Below, in pieces: positions 1-9,718 of a DNA stretch of 64,000 bases (position 1 is its first letter; every line of letters begins with the position of its first letter). Position numbers and translations under genes: made by a program. This DNA is from Sarcina ventriculi (lineage in GTDB: Bacteria > Bacillota > Clostridia > Clostridiales > Clostridiaceae): NCBI RefSeq assembly GCF_900456775.1, contig NZ_UAUL01000001.1, positions 248,001 through 312,000 of the forward strand, given 5' to 3'. The notes beneath the pieces were generated by a model. The model had not been told where the DNA came from and ran no database searches. It worked only from the letters and a program-made list of their open reading frames with translations.

Positions 1-934
<934 letters not shown>

Positions 935-1040
935 TTAATTTATCCATTTTCTTCATCTTTATTTTATTTATTTTTTGAACTTTTGTCAATAAATAATCCA
1001 TTTAAAATTCAAATAAAGAATTTTTATATCTTAATCATAT

Positions 1041-1075
1041 AAAAAAACTGCATAGAAATTTCTTTCTACACAGCT
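1041..1075 (-). terminator. Rho-independent terminator of the DeoR gene
   Basis: An 11-bp stem (1048-1058 with 1063-1073, two G-U pairs in RNA) is followed on the minus strand by seven T residues (1047-1041). It sits just after the stop codon of the regulator gene at 1104-1841. Confidence 0.8.
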
Positions 1076-1103
1076 TTTCTTATTTATATGCTTTTAGCAA
1101 CTA

Positions 1104-1841
1104 TTAATATATAATTTTCGCTCTCCCGTCTTCAAACTCTATTTTAGAATCAGTTATGATTGTTGCTTCATTAAATTCACCATAAGTATAAAACCTTCTC
1201 ACATTAAATTTTGATTTATCCGCAAGAATATAACACTTCTCTGAAGACTTTATAATCGCTTTTTTAACTTCTCCATCTTCAAGCATCATTGTTGTAAAGC
1301 CACTTCTTGCATCTATTCCCATGGTACCTAAAAAAACTTTATCAAAATTCATAACCCTTATCTTATTTATTATATCCTCACCCATAATTAAATTTTTCTC
1401 TGGCTTTGCATAACCACCTAAAATATAAGTATTTATACCTTTTGACATTAACTTTTGTATATGCACTATTCCATTTGTTACCACAGTAATGCCCTTAGAT
1501 TCTATATAGTCTATCATATAAAAGCATGTTGAACCAGAATCTATAAATATTACATCATTATTTTCTATCAACTGCGCTGCTTTTTTGGCAATTTTAATTT
1601 TTGCCTCTTTATTAGTATTAAAAATATTTTCGCAATCCACTATTGTAAGTGGAACTTCATCTTCTATTACTTCGGCTCCACCACGTACTCTTTTTAATAA
1701 ATTTCTCTCTTCCATAGCTATCAAAGTTCTTCTTACTGTTGACCTTGATAACTGAAATTTTTGCATTAGTTCTTCCATAGAAGCATACTTTTTTTCTTTT
1801 AAGTATTCCGAAATATCTATCCATCTATCTACAAGTATCAT
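1104..1841 (-). CDS. DeoR-family transcriptional regulator
   Basis: A 245-residue DeoR/GlpR-type repressor. The N-terminal winged helix-turn-helix (about residues 8-58, with LSRSTVRRTLIAMEERNLL and the following RGGA) binds DNA. The rest is the ISOCOT-fold sugar-phosphate sensor domain (residues about 75-230, with FIDSGSTCFYM and VVTNGI). The start at 1841 has AAGGTGAG at normal spacing. The gene lies upstream of and parallel to the GH1 gene at 1-907, so it may control that beta-glucoside system, but it has its own terminator. The effector is unknown. Confidence 0.88.
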   Translation of the reverse strand: MILVDRWIDISEYLKEKKYASMEELMQKFQLSRSTVRRTLIAMEERNLLKRVRGGAEVIEDEVPLTIVDCENIFNTNKEAKIKIAKKAAQLIENNDVIFIDSGSTCFYMIDYIESKGITVVTNGIVHIQKLMSKGINTYILGGYAKPEKNLIMGEDIINKIRVMNFDKVFLGTMGIDARSGFTTMMLEDGEVKKAIIKSSEKCYILADKSKFNVRRFYTYGEFNEATIITDSKIEFEDGRAKIIY

Positions 1842-2152
1842 ATTTAACTCACCTTATTTATTTTTATTCAAACTGTTCATTATATGAACAAAATAATAGC
1901 ATTCTTTTATTTAGATGTCAACATATATTATTCTCCACATTTTATAACTATAAACCCTCTTTTATCTGCCTGCCACTATAATAAATAATTTAAAATTATT
2001 CACTTTTTTTAATCATTAATTGATATATATAAGCACTTATTATCAAAAAATAACACATAAATATTAACAAAAAAAACTTTAAAAATATAAGAACTTAGGT
2101 AGAAAAATAACGCCTTTGTGAGAATATTGCTTAGAATCTTAAAATTTTAAAA

Positions 2153-2200
2153 CTTCTATATCTTGTGTGCACTCAAAAATAATAGTACAATATCCTGTGT
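2153..2200 (+). promoter_or_regulatory. Tandem NrdR boxes upstream of nrdD
   Basis: Two 16-bp sites, CTTCTATATCTTGTGT (2153-2168) and GTACAATATCCTGTGT (2185-2200), resemble the NrdR consensus (ACAC-AT-rich-TGTGT type). They are exactly 32 bp apart, three helical turns, as is known for NrdR operators. NrdR represses ribonucleotide reductase genes when dATP is high. The rest of the 441-bp gap 1842-2282 is AT-rich and I see nothing else in it except the GTG start and AGGAGTGG ribosome site of nrdD at its right end. Confidence 0.72.
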
Positions 2201-2282
2201 CTTTAAAAAATATTAGTTTAATATTTAAATATTATTTTAAATATGTAAAATTCAAATAAATATAAAGTCTAGGAGTGGTTTT

Positions 2283-4642
2283 GTGGAAGTTATTAAAAGG
2301 GACGGAAGTACAGTAGAATTTAATAAGGAGAAAATTAAAGAGGCTATATCAAAAGCTATGAAAAATGGTAGTGGAATTTACGTATTAAACATAGCAGAAC
2401 TTATAGCAAATGATGCAGAAAAATATTTTAATGAACAAAAAGAAACATGTACAATTTATAATATTGAAAGTTATGTATATGATAGACTTGTTCATTATGG
2501 TCAAGTAGAAACCGCTAGGGCTTATGAAGGTTATAGAGCTGTTCAAGAATTTAAGAGAAATACTAATACTACTGATGAAAGTATATTAAATTTATTAAAT
2601 AAACAAAATGAAGATGTAATGAATGAAAATTCTAATAAAAACCCAGTAGTTTCAGCAACTCAAAGAGATTTAATTGCAGGTGAGGTATCTAAAGATATTT
2701 CAAGAAGAAAATTAATTCCTGCATATATAGTGCAAGCTCATGATGAAGGAGCTATTCACTGGCATGATATGGATTATAGTTTATCTCCTATGTTTAACTG
2801 TTGCCTAGTTAATTTAGAAGATATGTTTTTAAACGGAACTGTTATTAATGAAAAATTAGTAGAAGAACCTAAATCTTTTGGAACTGCATGTACCGTGGCA
2901 ACTCAAATCATAGCACAAGTTTCATCTAATCAATATGGTGGACAAAGTATTACTATTAAACATTTAGCTAAATATCTTAAAGTTACAGAAGAAAAAGCTT
3001 TTAATCACTATTTAGAATTATTAGGTGATGAAAATTTAGCTAAAAAACTATCTTTAGATGCTAAAATGAAAGAACTTAAAGATGGCATACAAACTATAAG
3101 ATATCAATTATCAACATTACAAACAACAAATGGTCAAGCTCCATTTTCTACAATTTATTTAGAAATTGAACAAGGACATCCATACGAAGAGGAAATGGCA
3201 TTAATTTGTGAAGAAATGATAAAACAAAGATTAGAGGGAATGAAAAATTATAAAGGTCAAGAAATAGGAGAAGCATTCCCAAAACTTGTATATCTTTTAG
3301 ATAGCCACAATTGTCTTGAAGGTGGAAAATATGATTATATAACTAAACTTGCTGCAAAATGTACTGTTAAAAGATTAGTTCCTGATTATCAAAGTGCTAA
3401 AATGATGAGAAAAAATTATGAAGGGAATACTTTCCCACCAATGGGATGTAGAAGCCATCTTTCACCTTGGAAAGATAATAATGGGGATTATAAATGGTAT
3501 GGTAGATTTAACCAAGGAGTTATTAGTCTAAATTTACCTCAAATCGGAATACTTGCTAAAGGCGATATGGATTTATTTTGGAAAATATTTGACGAAAGAT
3601 TACAGTTATGTAAAGAGGCACTTTTAACTAGACATAAAATGCTTCTTGGAATAACTTCTGATGCGAGTCCTATACATTGGCAATATGGAGCCATAGCTAG
3701 ACTTGAAAAAGGACAAAGAATAGATGAATTGCTTAAAAATGGTTACTCTACTTTATCTCTTGGATATGTTGGAATATGCGAGTTAACTTATGCAATGCTT
3801 GGGGTTAGTCATACAACAAGAGAAGGGGAAAAGTTTGCCATAAAGGTAATGAAATACATGACAGATAAATGCAATGAATGGAAAGATAAAACAGGACTTG
3901 GATTTAGTCTTTATGGAACTCCTGCTGAAAGTCTAATATATAGATTTTGCAAAATAGATACAGCAAGATTTGGTAAAATAAAAAATGTAACTGATAGACT
4001 ATACTATACAAATTCTTATCATGTACATGTATGTGAAGAAATTGATGCATTTACAAAATTAAAATTCGAATCTCAATTCCATGATATATCACTAGGGGGA
4101 TGCATTTCATATATAGAAGTACCCGACATGAGTAAAAATGTTGAAGCTGTTGAAAGCATAATAAACTTTATATATCATAATGTACAATATGCTGAAATTA
4201 ATACAAAACCAGATATATGTTATAAATGTGGTTATACTGGTGAAATTCAATTAGATAAAGAAGATTTAACTTGGCATTGCCCATCTTGTGGTAATAGCGA
4301 CCAAGATGAAATGCAAGTTATGAGAAGAACTTGTGGGTTAACAATATAGGCTCACGTTAAATTGCTTAAACTGCTGGAACACCCTTAGAGCTGTATAAAC
4401 TACAACATAATTGGAAACAATAAGTGTGAATGTTTAAAAATTATACAGATTGGGCAATCAGCATCCAAGCTCCTTTAAAATGGAGAAGGTTCAGAGACTA
4501 TAATAGCAACACATTCAATGTGAAGGTATAGTCCACTCCCTATTTAAATATCGGGAAACCGAGGGTATGGAAGGATATAGGAACAAATTTCTGGAATAAA
4601 GGAAGAACAGCTGAAATAGGTGATAGAGTATTACACCTTTAG
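2283..4642 (+). CDS. nrdD: Anaerobic ribonucleoside-triphosphate reductase, split by a group I intron
   Basis: Class III reductase that makes dNTPs from NTPs under anaerobiosis. The coding sequence is a join of 2283-4338 and 4575-4642, giving 707 residues, normal for the family. Visible parts are the N-terminal ATP-cone (residues 1 to about 90, starting MEVIKRDGSTVEF), the catalytic barrel with GTACTVATQI, and the C-terminal zinc site CYKCG...CPSCG. Exon 1 ends ...RRTCG plus one base. Without splicing the frame runs only LTI and stops at 4347-4349. Exon 2 restores the expected tail, YIGTNFWNKG... ending DRVLHL. The radical glycine is residue 685, the last whole codon before the intron. The start is GTG at 2283 with AGGAGTGG upstream. 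nrdG follows after the endonuclease gene. The gene is probably functional only after RNA splicing. Confidence 0.93.
4339..4574 (+). ncRNA. Group I self-splicing intron in nrdD (236 nt, no internal ORF)
   Basis: The intron lies after the first base of codon 686 (phase 1). A P1 helix is visible: exon GTGGGT (4333-4338) pairs with internal guide GCTCAC (4350-4355), with the hallmark U-G pair at the 5' splice site. The intron ends in G (4574). Core elements include TTAAATTGCTTAAACTGC and CCTTAGAGCT (4358 onward), TTCAGAGACTA (4490-4500) and GGTATAGTCC (4525-4534), the P7 strands typical of phage/Firmicute subgroup IA introns. ATAT (4344-4347) can pair with the first bases of exon 2 to form P10. 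Removing 4339-4574 joins TGT-GGG-T to AT-ATA-GGA and restores the NrdD tail. Splice sites are inferred from pairing and from the protein. Confidence 0.9.
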
Positions 4643-4661
4643 CCCTTTAAGGAGAACTAAG

Positions 4662-5435
4662 TTGAAAAACTACTATGTTTATGAATGGATAAGATTAGAT
4701 ACCAATGAACCGTTCTATATAGGAAAAGGAAAAAATGATAGATGTTTTACCATTAGAAAAAGAAATAAACATTTTTGCGATATATTAAAATATTGCGAGG
4801 AAAATTCAATAGGAATTGCTATTAATATATTAAATAGTAATCTTACAGATAAAGAAGCTTTACAAATAGAATGCTGGTATATTGATTTATATATATTTCA
4901 ATATGGTTATAAATTAACCAACCAAACTTGGGGTGGTGATGGTGGAGATATCGTATCTATGATGTCTCCAGAACAAAAGATTTTATACTCTTCTAAAATG
5001 AGATTAAGTTGTTTAGGTAAAAATAAAGGTCACTTTCATTCAGAAGAATCGAAGAAAAAAATGAGTGAATCTAAAAAAGGAATGTATAAAGGTAAAAATA
5101 ATCCCATGTATGGTAAAAACGTTAAAGATTATATGACAGAAGAACAAATATTACAATGGAATAAAAAGAAAAGCGAAGCTATGCTAGGAAAAACGCACCT
5201 AAAAGAAACCAAAGAAAAAATTTCTTCTCAAGTATCTAGAAAAGTTAAAGGCTTTCTAAATGGTAAGGAACTCTCTTTTGATTCTGTACTTTTATGTAAG
5301 GAATATTTTGAACTACACTATGGAGTTAGCCATAAGTTTATACAAAAAATTATTAATTCTGAAACTCCATATATTTCAACAAGAGAAAAGACTAAAGTTT
5401 TACATGGTTTAGTTTTAGAAAAATATAAAGGGTGA
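4662..5435 (+). CDS. Free-standing GIY-YIG homing endonuclease
   Basis: A 257-residue site-specific endonuclease. The N-terminal GIY-YIG nuclease domain shows YVY (residues 5-7), YIG followed by KGKNDR (from residue 19), and a conserved Glu in IECWYIDLY. The C-terminal half has NUMOD3-type DNA-binding repeats (SEESKKKMSESKKG, NNPMYGKN, KETKEKISSQV). The TTG start at 4662 is preferred because AAGGAGA is 7 nt upstream. An earlier in-frame GTG at 4620 lies inside nrdD exon 2 and has no ribosome site. The gene lies 19 nt after the nrdD stop and 4 nt before nrdG, outside the intron. It probably cuts an intron-free or endonuclease-free nrd locus and so spreads itself and perhaps the intron. The family is sure; the target is inferred. 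Confidence 0.88.
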   Translation: MKNYYVYEWIRLDTNEPFYIGKGKNDRCFTIRKRNKHFCDILKYCEENSIGIAINILNSNLTDKEALQIECWYIDLYIFQYGYKLTNQTWGGDGGDIVSMMSPEQKILYSSKMRLSCLGKNKGHFHSEESKKKMSESKKGMYKGKNNPMYGKNVKDYMTEEQILQWNKKKSEAMLGKTHLKETKEKISSQVSRKVKGFLNGKELSFDSVLLCKEYFELHYGVSHKFIQKIINSETPYISTREKTKVLHGLVLEKYKG

Positions 5436-5439
5436 TAAA

Positions 5440-5937
5440 ATGAATTACGCACAAATTAGAAAATTAGATGTTACTAATGGACCTGATATTAGGACTACTC
5501 TTTTTGTAAGTGGTTGTACCCATAATTGTGAAGGTTGTTTTAATAAAGACCAACAAAATTTTAGTTATGGCAATGAATTTACTAAAGAAAAAGAAGATGA
5601 ATTTATTTCATATACATTAAATCCACATGTTAAAGGTGTTAATATTTTAGGCGGAGAACCTATGCAACAAATTAAAGATGGTACTTTATTAAATCTATTA
5701 AGAAGAATAAAAAAAGAAACTAATAAACCTATATGGCTTTGGTCTGGATATACTTTTGAAGAAATAATAAATAACCCTAAAAGATTGGAATTATTAAATG
5801 AAGTAGATGTTTTAATAGACGGTAAATTTCAAATTGCTAATAGAAATATCATGTTAAAATATAGAGGTTCTTCTAATCAAAGAGTAATAGATGCCTCTAA
5901 ATCTTTAAAAGAAAATAAAGTAATTGAGCTTAAATAA
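5440..5937 (+). CDS. nrdG: Anaerobic ribonucleotide reductase activating protein
   Basis: A 165-residue radical-SAM enzyme that installs the glycyl radical on NrdD. The radical-SAM cluster motif CTHNCEGC (CxxxCxxC) is at about residues 26-33, followed by the glycine-rich NILGGEP segment that contacts SAM. Length is normal for NrdG (about 155-175). Its ribosome site AAAGGGTGAT lies inside the last codons of the endonuclease gene, so the inserted gene keeps the nrdD-nrdG unit translationally intact. It is presumably co-transcribed with nrdD under NrdR control. Confidence 0.95.
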   Translation: MNYAQIRKLDVTNGPDIRTTLFVSGCTHNCEGCFNKDQQNFSYGNEFTKEKEDEFISYTLNPHVKGVNILGGEPMQQIKDGTLLNLLRRIKKETNKPIWLWSGYTFEEIINNPKRLELLNEVDVLIDGKFQIANRNIMLKYRGSSNQRVIDASKSLKENKVIELK

Positions 5938-5950
5938 AATTTATTAAATT

Positions 5951-5999
5951 AAAAAGGAAATTAATTATAACTTTTAACTAGATAATTAATTTCCTTTTA
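5951..5999. terminator. Terminator between nrdG and ulaB
   Basis: A long AT-rich hairpin with arms AAAAGGAAATTAATTAT and ATAATTAATTTCCTTTT around a 13-nt loop. It is T-rich on both exits, so it can end both convergent transcripts. Confidence 0.8.
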
Positions 6000-6023
6000 T
6001 AATAATTAAATTAACTTTATAAA

Positions 6024-6311
6024 CTATTTTATAACTTTTTCTTTTATTTTACTTTCTATCTCTTGTTCAGACAAAAGATTTTTTAACCCTATAACAATAG
6101 TGCCATTTGCCTCTGCTCTAGCAAAATTACTCTTTAAAGCTTCTGAACAAAATACTACATCATAACTTGAAGCTTCACTCTTAGCAGCCCCAATACTAGT
6201 ATGATGAATAGATACCGGTACGTTTAACTTTTTAAATACTTTCTCTATTTTCATTTTTATTATTTGGCTTGACCCCATTCCATTTCCACATGCAGCAATT
6301 ACTTTTAACAT
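6024..6311 (-). CDS. ulaB: PTS ascorbate-type EIIB component
   Basis: A 95-residue cytoplasmic phosphocarrier of the lactose/ascorbate IIB fold. The phosphorylated cysteine lies in the loop ACGNGMGSS at about residues 7-15. It passes phosphate from EIIA (13043-13477) to the sugar carried by the membrane EIIC (11517-13001). It is the last gene of the ula operon, separated from EIIC by six genes, whereas in E. coli ulaA, B and C are adjacent. Family assignment is firm; ascorbate specificity comes from the operon. Confidence 0.88.
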   Translation of the reverse strand: MLKVIAACGNGMGSSQIIKMKIEKVFKKLNVPVSIHHTSIGAAKSEASSYDVVFCSEALKSNFARAEANGTIVIGLKNLLSEQEIESKIKEKVIK

Positions 6312-6414
6312 TTTTAAATTCCCCCTTATATATAATACAATTTCAAGAAATTGTTTAATAATTTAATAATTTTTATTTAATATTATAATTTTGAACATTT
6401 TAATGTACTAAAAA

Positions 6415-7059
6415 TCAATTAAAAACTTTATTATAATCATTAATAAACTTATCTATACCAACATCTGTTAAAGGATGTTTTATCATTTGGCAAATAACAT
6501 TATAAGGAATAGTTGCTATATGTGATCCACTTAATGCTACATCTAAAACATGCATTGAAATTCTTACACTTGCTGATATTATTTCTGTTTTTATTTTATG
6601 AATTTTAAATATCTCAACTATTTGTTTAATTATATTTACTCCTGAGTTACCTATATCATCTAGTCTTCCTAAAAATGGACTTACATATGTTGCACCAGCT
6701 TTTGCAGCTAATAACGCTTGTGTTGGAGAAAATATTAACGTAACATTAGTTTTAATTCCCTTTGCTGCTAATTCTTTAGTTGCTTTTAATCCTTCTTCAC
6801 ACATTGGAATTTTTATAACTATATTTTTATTTATTTGAGAAAGTTTTATACCCTCTTCAACCATTTCATGCGATTTTAATCCCATAACTTCTGCACTTAT
6901 TGGTCCATCTACTATTGAACAAATTTCATTTATTACTTCTTTTAAATCTCTTCCTTCTCTAGCTATTAAGGATGGATTGGTTGTAACACCACAAATTACC
7001 CCTAATTCATTAGCTCTTCTTATTTCTTCTATATTAGCCGTATCTATAAATATTTTCAT
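6415..7059 (-). CDS. fsa: Fructose-6-phosphate aldolase / small transaldolase
   Basis: A 214-residue TIM-barrel enzyme of the TalC/MipB/FSA subfamily, starting [20 protein letters not shown]. The Schiff-base lysine is in [12 protein letters not shown], and GVTTNPSL and [11 protein letters not shown] are typical. Small members act either as transaldolase or as fructose-6-phosphate aldolase, and sequence alone does not decide. In this operon it stands next to a split transketolase, suggesting that the pentose phosphate made from ascorbate is rearranged to hexose and triose phosphates. It is not a UlaD-type decarboxylase. Confidence 0.88.
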   Translation of the reverse strand: MKIFIDTANIEEIRRANELGVICGVTTNPSLIAREGRDLKEVINEICSIVDGPISAEVMGLKSHEMVEEGIKLSQINKNIVIKIPMCEEGLKATKELAAKGIKTNVTLIFSPTQALLAAKAGATYVSPFLGRLDDIGNSGVNIIKQIVEIFKIHKIKTEIISASVRISMHVLDVALSGSHIATIPYNVICQMIKHPLTDVGIDKFINDYNKVFN

Positions 7060-7091
7060 ATATTATACTCCCCTTAAATTTTATTTAAATA

Positions 7092-8018
7092 TTAATCTAA
7101 AATTTCATTAACTTTATTAATAATTTCATCAACAGTTAAATTATACTTTTCCATTAATTCATCTGGAGTTCCTGATTGACCAAACATATCATTAATGCCA
7201 ACTAATTTAACCATTGTTGGGCTCTCATCACAAACAACTCTAGACACCATAGCTCCTAAACCTCCTATAACAGAATGTTCCTCTGCTGTAACTATCCCTT
7301 TTGTTTCTCTAGCCGCTTTAATTATTATTTCTCTATCAATTGGCTTTATAGTTGAAATATTTATAACTCTTGCCTCTATCCCCCTTAATTTTAACTTTTT
7401 AGATGCTTCAATAGCCTTTGGAACCATTATTCCAGTTGCTATTATCGCTACATCATTTCCACTCCTTAATTCAACCCCCTTTCCAATTTCAAATTCATAA
7501 CTATCATCAAATACATCTTCTGTATTGCATCTTCCAAATCTTAAATATACTGGGCCCTCCATTTTAGCTGCTGCTTTTGTAGCTTGCATAGCTTCTCTAT
7601 GATCTGCTGGTACTATTACCGTCATATTCGGAAGAGATGTCATTAATGCAATATCTTCTATTGATTGATGTGAGCCTCCATCCTCACCAACTGTTATCCC
7701 AGCATGTGTTGCCGCTATTTTTACATTCATTTTTGGATAGCATATTGAATTTCTTATCACTTCAAAAGCTCTTCCTGTTGCAAATACCGCAAATGTACTA
7801 GCAAATGGTATATATCCTATATTCGCAAACCCTGCCGACATCCCCATTAAATTTTGCTCTGCTATTCCTACATTAAAAAATCTATTATTGAATTCCTTTT
7901 TAAAATCTGCTGTTTTTGTAGATTTAGATAAATCTGCATCTAATACAACTACATTTTTATTTTCTCTCCCTAATTCAACTAAAGCTATTCCATAAGATTC
8001 TCTTGTCGCCTTGCCCAT
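7092..8018 (-). CDS. Transketolase, C-terminal subunit
   Basis: A 308-residue protein carrying the pyrimidine-binding and C-terminal domains of transketolase. It starts MGKATRESYGIALVELG, has GIAEQNLMGMSAG with the conserved Glu that activates thiamine diphosphate, then THAGITVGEDGGSHQ and VPADHREA. It works with the N-terminal half encoded just upstream (8025-8840, 6 nt apart). Split transketolases are common in Firmicute sugar operons. It would transfer two-carbon units from xylulose 5-phosphate. Confidence 0.93.
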   Translation of the reverse strand: MGKATRESYGIALVELGRENKNVVVLDADLSKSTKTADFKKEFNNRFFNVGIAEQNLMGMSAGFANIGYIPFASTFAVFATGRAFEVIRNSICYPKMNVKIAATHAGITVGEDGGSHQSIEDIALMTSLPNMTVIVPADHREAMQATKAAAKMEGPVYLRFGRCNTEDVFDDSYEFEIGKGVELRSGNDVAIIATGIMVPKAIEASKKLKLRGIEARVINISTIKPIDREIIIKAARETKGIVTAEEHSVIGGLGAMVSRVVCDESPTMVKLVGINDMFGQSGTPDELMEKYNLTVDEIINKVNEILD

Positions 8019-8024
8019 ATAACT

Positions 8025-8840
8025 CTAACTCCTTTTACAATAAATATCATTTAATGCCTGTTCTTTTTGCTCTAAACTAGGTGCTTGCCCATGCCAGCTA
8101 ACTTGATTCTCCATAAAACTTACACCCTTGCCTTTTATAGTTTTAGCAATAATTATTGTTGGCTTATCCTTCTCAAATTTGTTAAAAGCTTCATTAATAT
8201 CATTAAAATTATGTCCATCACAAGATACTACATTCCATCCAAAGCTCTTTAATTTATCATCAATAGGATTTATGTTCATTACCTCTTCGTTTTTCCCATC
8301 TATTTGTAATCCATTATAGTCTAATATTGCTACCAAATTATCTAGTTTATAATGTGACGCTGCCATAAAGGCTTCCCAAACAAGACCTTCTTGAATTTCA
8401 CCATCTCCTAAAATCACATATACTTTAGATTGACTATCTCTACATTTAAGTCCTAATGCCATTCCCACCGCATTTGATATGCCTTGACCTAATGATCCTG
8501 TTGAAACATCAACTCCTGGTATATTTTTAGCATCTGGATGCCCTTGAAGTTTTGCTCCTATTTTCCTTAAACTTTTTAATTCCTTTTTATCAAAAAATCC
8601 TTTCTCAGCAAGAACGGAATATAATGCGGGTGCTGCATGTCCTTTACTTAAAACAAATCTATCTCTGTCTTCTTCTTTTGGATTATCTATATTTACCTTC
8701 ATTTTCTCAAAATACAAATATGTTAATATATCAGCACATGATAATGATCCACCTGGATGTCCTGATTTTGATTCATAAAGCATTTCTATAATATTTTTTC
8801 TAACCTCTTTCGAAATTAAAACCAACTTATCCTTGTTCAT
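8025..8840 (-). CDS. Transketolase, N-terminal subunit
   Basis: A 271-residue protein with the diphosphate-binding domain. Motifs are SGHPGGSLSCADIL, LSKGHAAPALYSVL, STGSLGQGISNAVGMALG and GDGEIQEG...N (the thiamine diphosphate/Mg motif). I place the start at the ATG at 8840 (MNKDKLVLISKEV), 16 nt after the stop of ulaE and behind AAGGATTGGTGA. A longer in-frame start at 8879 would overlap ulaE and lacks a better ribosome site. Confidence 0.92.
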   Translation of the reverse strand: MNKDKLVLISKEVRKNIIEMLYESKSGHPGGSLSCADILTYLYFEKMKVNIDNPKEEDRDRFVLSKGHAAPALYSVLAEKGFFDKKELKSLRKIGAKLQGHPDAKNIPGVDVSTGSLGQGISNAVGMALGLKCRDSQSKVYVILGDGEIQEGLVWEAFMAASHYKLDNLVAILDYNGLQIDGKNEEVMNINPIDDKLKSFGWNVVSCDGHNFNDINEAFNKFEKDKPTIIIAKTIKGKGVSFMENQVSWHGQAPSLEQKEQALNDIYCKRS

Positions 8841-8856
8841 CAATTCACCAATCCTT

Positions 8857-9693
8857 TTAAACCACAAATTTTTCTTCAATAAATTTTTTATTAAATTGTA
8901 TTACTTCTCTCCAATCATCATTACCAACATACCAAAATTCTAATGTATACCTTCTTACCCCTAACTGCCAAGCAGTCTTTATTATATCTTCAAAATCTAC
9001 ATGTCCTTTTCCAAACGGTATTTCTCTAAATTTCCCAGGTATTGTTTCTTTTAAATGAACTGCAACTAAATGACCTTTACCTAGCCTAAAATCATCACTA
9101 GCTTTAATATTTTTTTCTATAACTGCATTAGTTACATTTCCACAATCAGGATAAACCTGTAAATACGGAGAATTTATCATTTTTACATATTTCATAGCTT
9201 TTTCTACTGTATTCATAAATTTAGTTTCCATAGTTTCAAATGCTAGTATTACACCTTTTTTCGCAGCTAATTCTACTGATTTTTCTAAATTTTCTTTAAA
9301 ATATTTTTCTGTTTGTTCATTTCCCTCCTCATAATAAACATCATACCCTGCAATTTGAATTATACGAATTCCTAAATCATCCGCAAATTCTATCGCTTTT
9401 TTCATAATTTCCATTCCTTTTGTCCTTATTTCTTCGTTTAAACTTCCTAAAGGATATTTTCTATGACCACTTAAACACATAGTTCTTATTGATATTCCAC
9501 AATTATTCATAATATTTAAAAGATACTTTTTTTCTTCCTTGCTCATATCAAGTCTTGAAAGTTTTTCTTCAGTTTCATCTATACTTATCTCTAAATAATC
9601 AAATCCATATTCTTTAGCACACAATAATTTTTCAGCAATACTTAAAGTATTTGGCATTGATTTCTCGTATAATCCTAAAGCATATTTTCTCAT
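8857..9693 (-). CDS. ulaE: L-xylulose-5-phosphate 3-epimerase
   Basis: A 278-residue TIM-barrel of the UlaE/SgaU (xylose isomerase-like) family converting L-xylulose 5-phosphate to L-ribulose 5-phosphate. It begins MRKYALGLYEKSMPN and contains YLEISIDE, IQIAGYDV, LAFETME, VYPDCGN and TLEFW with metal-binding Glu/Asp/His residues. The start at 9693 is chosen over an in-frame ATG at 9747, which would overlap ulaF. It lies between ulaF (upstream, 25 nt) and the transketolase genes. Confidence 0.92.
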   Translation of the reverse strand: MRKYALGLYEKSMPNTLSIAEKLLCAKEYGFDYLEISIDETEEKLSRLDMSKEEKKYLLNIMNNCGISIRTMCLSGHRKYPLGSLNEEIRTKGMEIMKKAIEFADDLGIRIIQIAGYDVYYEEGNEQTEKYFKENLEKSVELAAKKGVILAFETMETKFMNTVEKAMKYVKMINSPYLQVYPDCGNVTNAVIEKNIKASDDFRLGKGHLVAVHLKETIPGKFREIPFGKGHVDFEDIIKTAWQLGVRRYTLEFWYVGNDDWREVIQFNKKFIEEKFVV

Positions 9694-9718
9694 AATATCA
9701 ACATCCCTACCTTTGAAA

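Noticed and set aside
2283-4349. nrdD as a truncated or degraded gene ending in LTI
   Set aside because: The missing C-terminus is present at 4575-4642 and a group I P1 helix and core lie between, so splicing explains the early stop better than decay.
4620-4661. Upstream GTG start for the GIY-YIG endonuclease
   Set aside because: It lies inside nrdD exon 2 with no ribosome site; the TTG at 4662 has AAGGAGA at proper spacing.
6415-7059. The 214-residue gene as UlaD, because of similar length and position
   Set aside because: Its motifs ([23 protein letters not shown]) are those of transaldolase/FSA, not of the orotidine decarboxylase-like UlaD family.
7195-7500. Plus-strand reading frame opposite the transketolase gene
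   Set aside because: It is antisense to a clear gene, has no ribosome site and no family features.
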